A stretch of 51,762 nucleotides of DNA from Nostoc foliaceum FACHB-393 (GTDB lineage: Bacteria; Cyanobacteriota; Cyanobacteriia; Cyanobacteriales; Nostocaceae). Under the pieces are notes generated by a model. It was not told where the DNA came from and did no database searches. It was given only the letters and a program-made list of their open reading frames with translations. Both the position numbers and the translations under genes were made by a program. Shown piece by piece: positions 50,897 through 51,762 of this stretch (within the stretch, counting starts at the first letter, position 1; every line of letters starts with the position of its first letter). The stretch is from contig NZ_JACJTD010000047.1 of the NCBI RefSeq assembly GCF_014698505.1, forward strand, positions 1 to 51,762. Direction: 5' to 3'.

Positions 50897-51762
50897 CTAT
50901 CTTTGTATGTCTATTTGTTGTGTTTGAGATTTAGCTAGTATTTTATCAATTTGAGTATTAGCATCCTCAAAAGTTTGCAATATCTGTGGAGTTACTTTAT
51001 TAGTCTGCACCTTGCCAGATTGCAAGTTTAAAATTATCTCCCCATCTTTCTGCGAAATAGTTAAATCCCTCTGCTGGGTATTGAAAGCCAAGTCATAAAT
51101 CTTTCCTTTAACTTGAGTACTATTTTCATCAGACTTACCCCAGACCATGCCAATCCTTTGAGCAATTTGAGTCAACCGACTGATTTTTTCAAGCTCAAAT
51201 GTATCTTTATTCATTACTGTCAACGCTGACTCTGATAATTGCTCACCAGCTTTAAACCCATTTGCCACTTCTACAATGCGTTTTTTGTAATTCTCCGACT
51301 TCCCTAACTTATCTGCGGCATTGTACCAATTTCTCAAGTCATCAATAGTGACTGTCGGGGATTTCTTTACACCTAGAGATTCGGTTTTTGTACTATTAGT
51401 AATGTCTATTGTAGAAGGAGTAGTGGAGAGTGATGGAGTTATAGATTGGTTAGGTGGGGATTGTGCTGTTTGTTCTGGTGGTTTCAAAAACTGTGGTCGT
51501 GTGGCGAGGGAATTAACTCTTTGTTGATAGTCACTATTTGATTCAATCACAGCCCCAAATTTCTTGGTCATGCTCGACAAAGTTTTGGCAGGGATGGAGC
51601 TATCAACCAAGTTAAATACCGCTAGACCTTTTTTAGTTTCCCTGATAACATCTTCTGTTGGTACTTGCTGCCATTCAACTTTTTGAGCAGTTAACCACTT
51701 AGTCACAGTATCAGCTTTCTGGTTGTCAACAGCCAAGCCCATGACTCCAAGTTTTTTGTTTG
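50897..51762 (-). CDS. C-terminal part of a larger plasmid protein, runs off the window
   Basis: The open frame continues past the right edge (residues NKKLGV precede the ATG at 51742), so the true start is not visible. The visible ~288 residues have an N-terminal mixed segment (VMGLAVDNQKADTVTKWLTA, PTEDVIRETKKGLAVFNLVD), a Ser/Thr/Pro linker (NQSITPSLSTTPSTIDITNS) and a C-terminal helical plus beta-rich domain (TVTIDDLRNWYNAADKLGKS, DLTISQKDGEIILNLQSGKV). The function is not recognised. A DNA-processing protein with a flexible linker is possible. Confidence 0.65.
   Translation of the reverse strand, partial: NKKLGVMGLAVDNQKADTVTKWLTAQKVEWQQVPTEDVIRETKKGLAVFNLVDSSIPAKTLSSMTKKFGAVIESNSDYQQRVNSLATRPQFLKPPEQTAQSPPNQSITPSLSTTPSTIDITNSTKTESLGVKKSPTVTIDDLRNWYNAADKLGKSENYKKRIVEVANGFKAGEQLSESALTVMNKDTFELEKISRLTQIAQRIGMVWGKSDENSTQVKGKIYDLAFNTQQRDLTISQKDGEIILNLQSGKVQTNKVTPQILQTFEDANTQIDKILAKSQTQQIDIQR

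Overview
The window reads as part of a large plasmid of a filamentous, probably heterocyst-forming cyanobacterium (Nostoc/Tolypothrix/Calothrix type). The evidence is the frequent HIP1 octamer GCGATCGC, an NblA phycobilisome-degradation gene, a CyRepA1-type plasmid replication protein, two partition-type loci (ParA/ParB and ParM plus a small partner), two toxin-antitoxin pairs (DarTG, ParDE) and many short conserved-hypothetical genes of the kind carried on cyanobacterial plasmids. The taxonomic call is inference from content.

Layout. 0.5-5.3 kb: a strawberry-notch-type protein joining an N6-adenine-methyltransferase-like domain to a superfamily 2 helicase, then a small unknown gene. 5.6-23 kb, all minus strand: a Tc (toxin complex) locus made of a fused TcB-TcC cocoon/toxin protein (2513 aa), a short peptidoglycan-binding-module gene broken by one in-frame TAG, and a TcA pore subunit (3021 aa) with the same peptidoglycan-binding module at its N-terminus. 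The variable C-terminus of the TcC part carries the metal-site motifs of M15/VanY (LAS) peptidases. 23-24.3 kb is AT-rich and apparently non-coding. 24.3-31.4 kb: plasmid housekeeping genes, mostly unknown, around an XRE regulator with promoter and operator-like sites. 31.5-37.7 kb: an AlkB-like dioxygenase and the CyRepA1-like replication gene, which is split by a group II intron encoding a reverse transcriptase/maturase/HNH protein. 38-40.2 kb: DarT/DarG and nblA. 40.2-42.5 kb: a scarred region (MITE-like element, TPR relic, perfect 20-bp inverted repeat) followed by pyrC and a truncated sigma factor. 42.7-47.2 kb, minus strand: RecD2-like helicase, ParB, ParA, with a pair of related palindromes just upstream (candidate parS/operator). 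47.5-51.8 kb: a zinc-ribbon protein, a repeat cluster, ParM and a candidate ParR, ParDE, a 41-aa TPR-like gene and a partial gene running off the right edge.

How the parts fit: the replication, partition and toxin-antitoxin genes form the maintenance backbone, and the Tc locus is the main cargo. The most striking system is this Tc toxin. TcA and a small companion share a peptidoglycan-binding plus beta-sandwich module, and the encapsulated warhead looks like a peptidoglycan peptidase, which together suggest a cell-wall-directed (possibly antibacterial) Tc variant. No linked immunity gene is visible. All functional assignments come from reading translated motifs; no database search was run.
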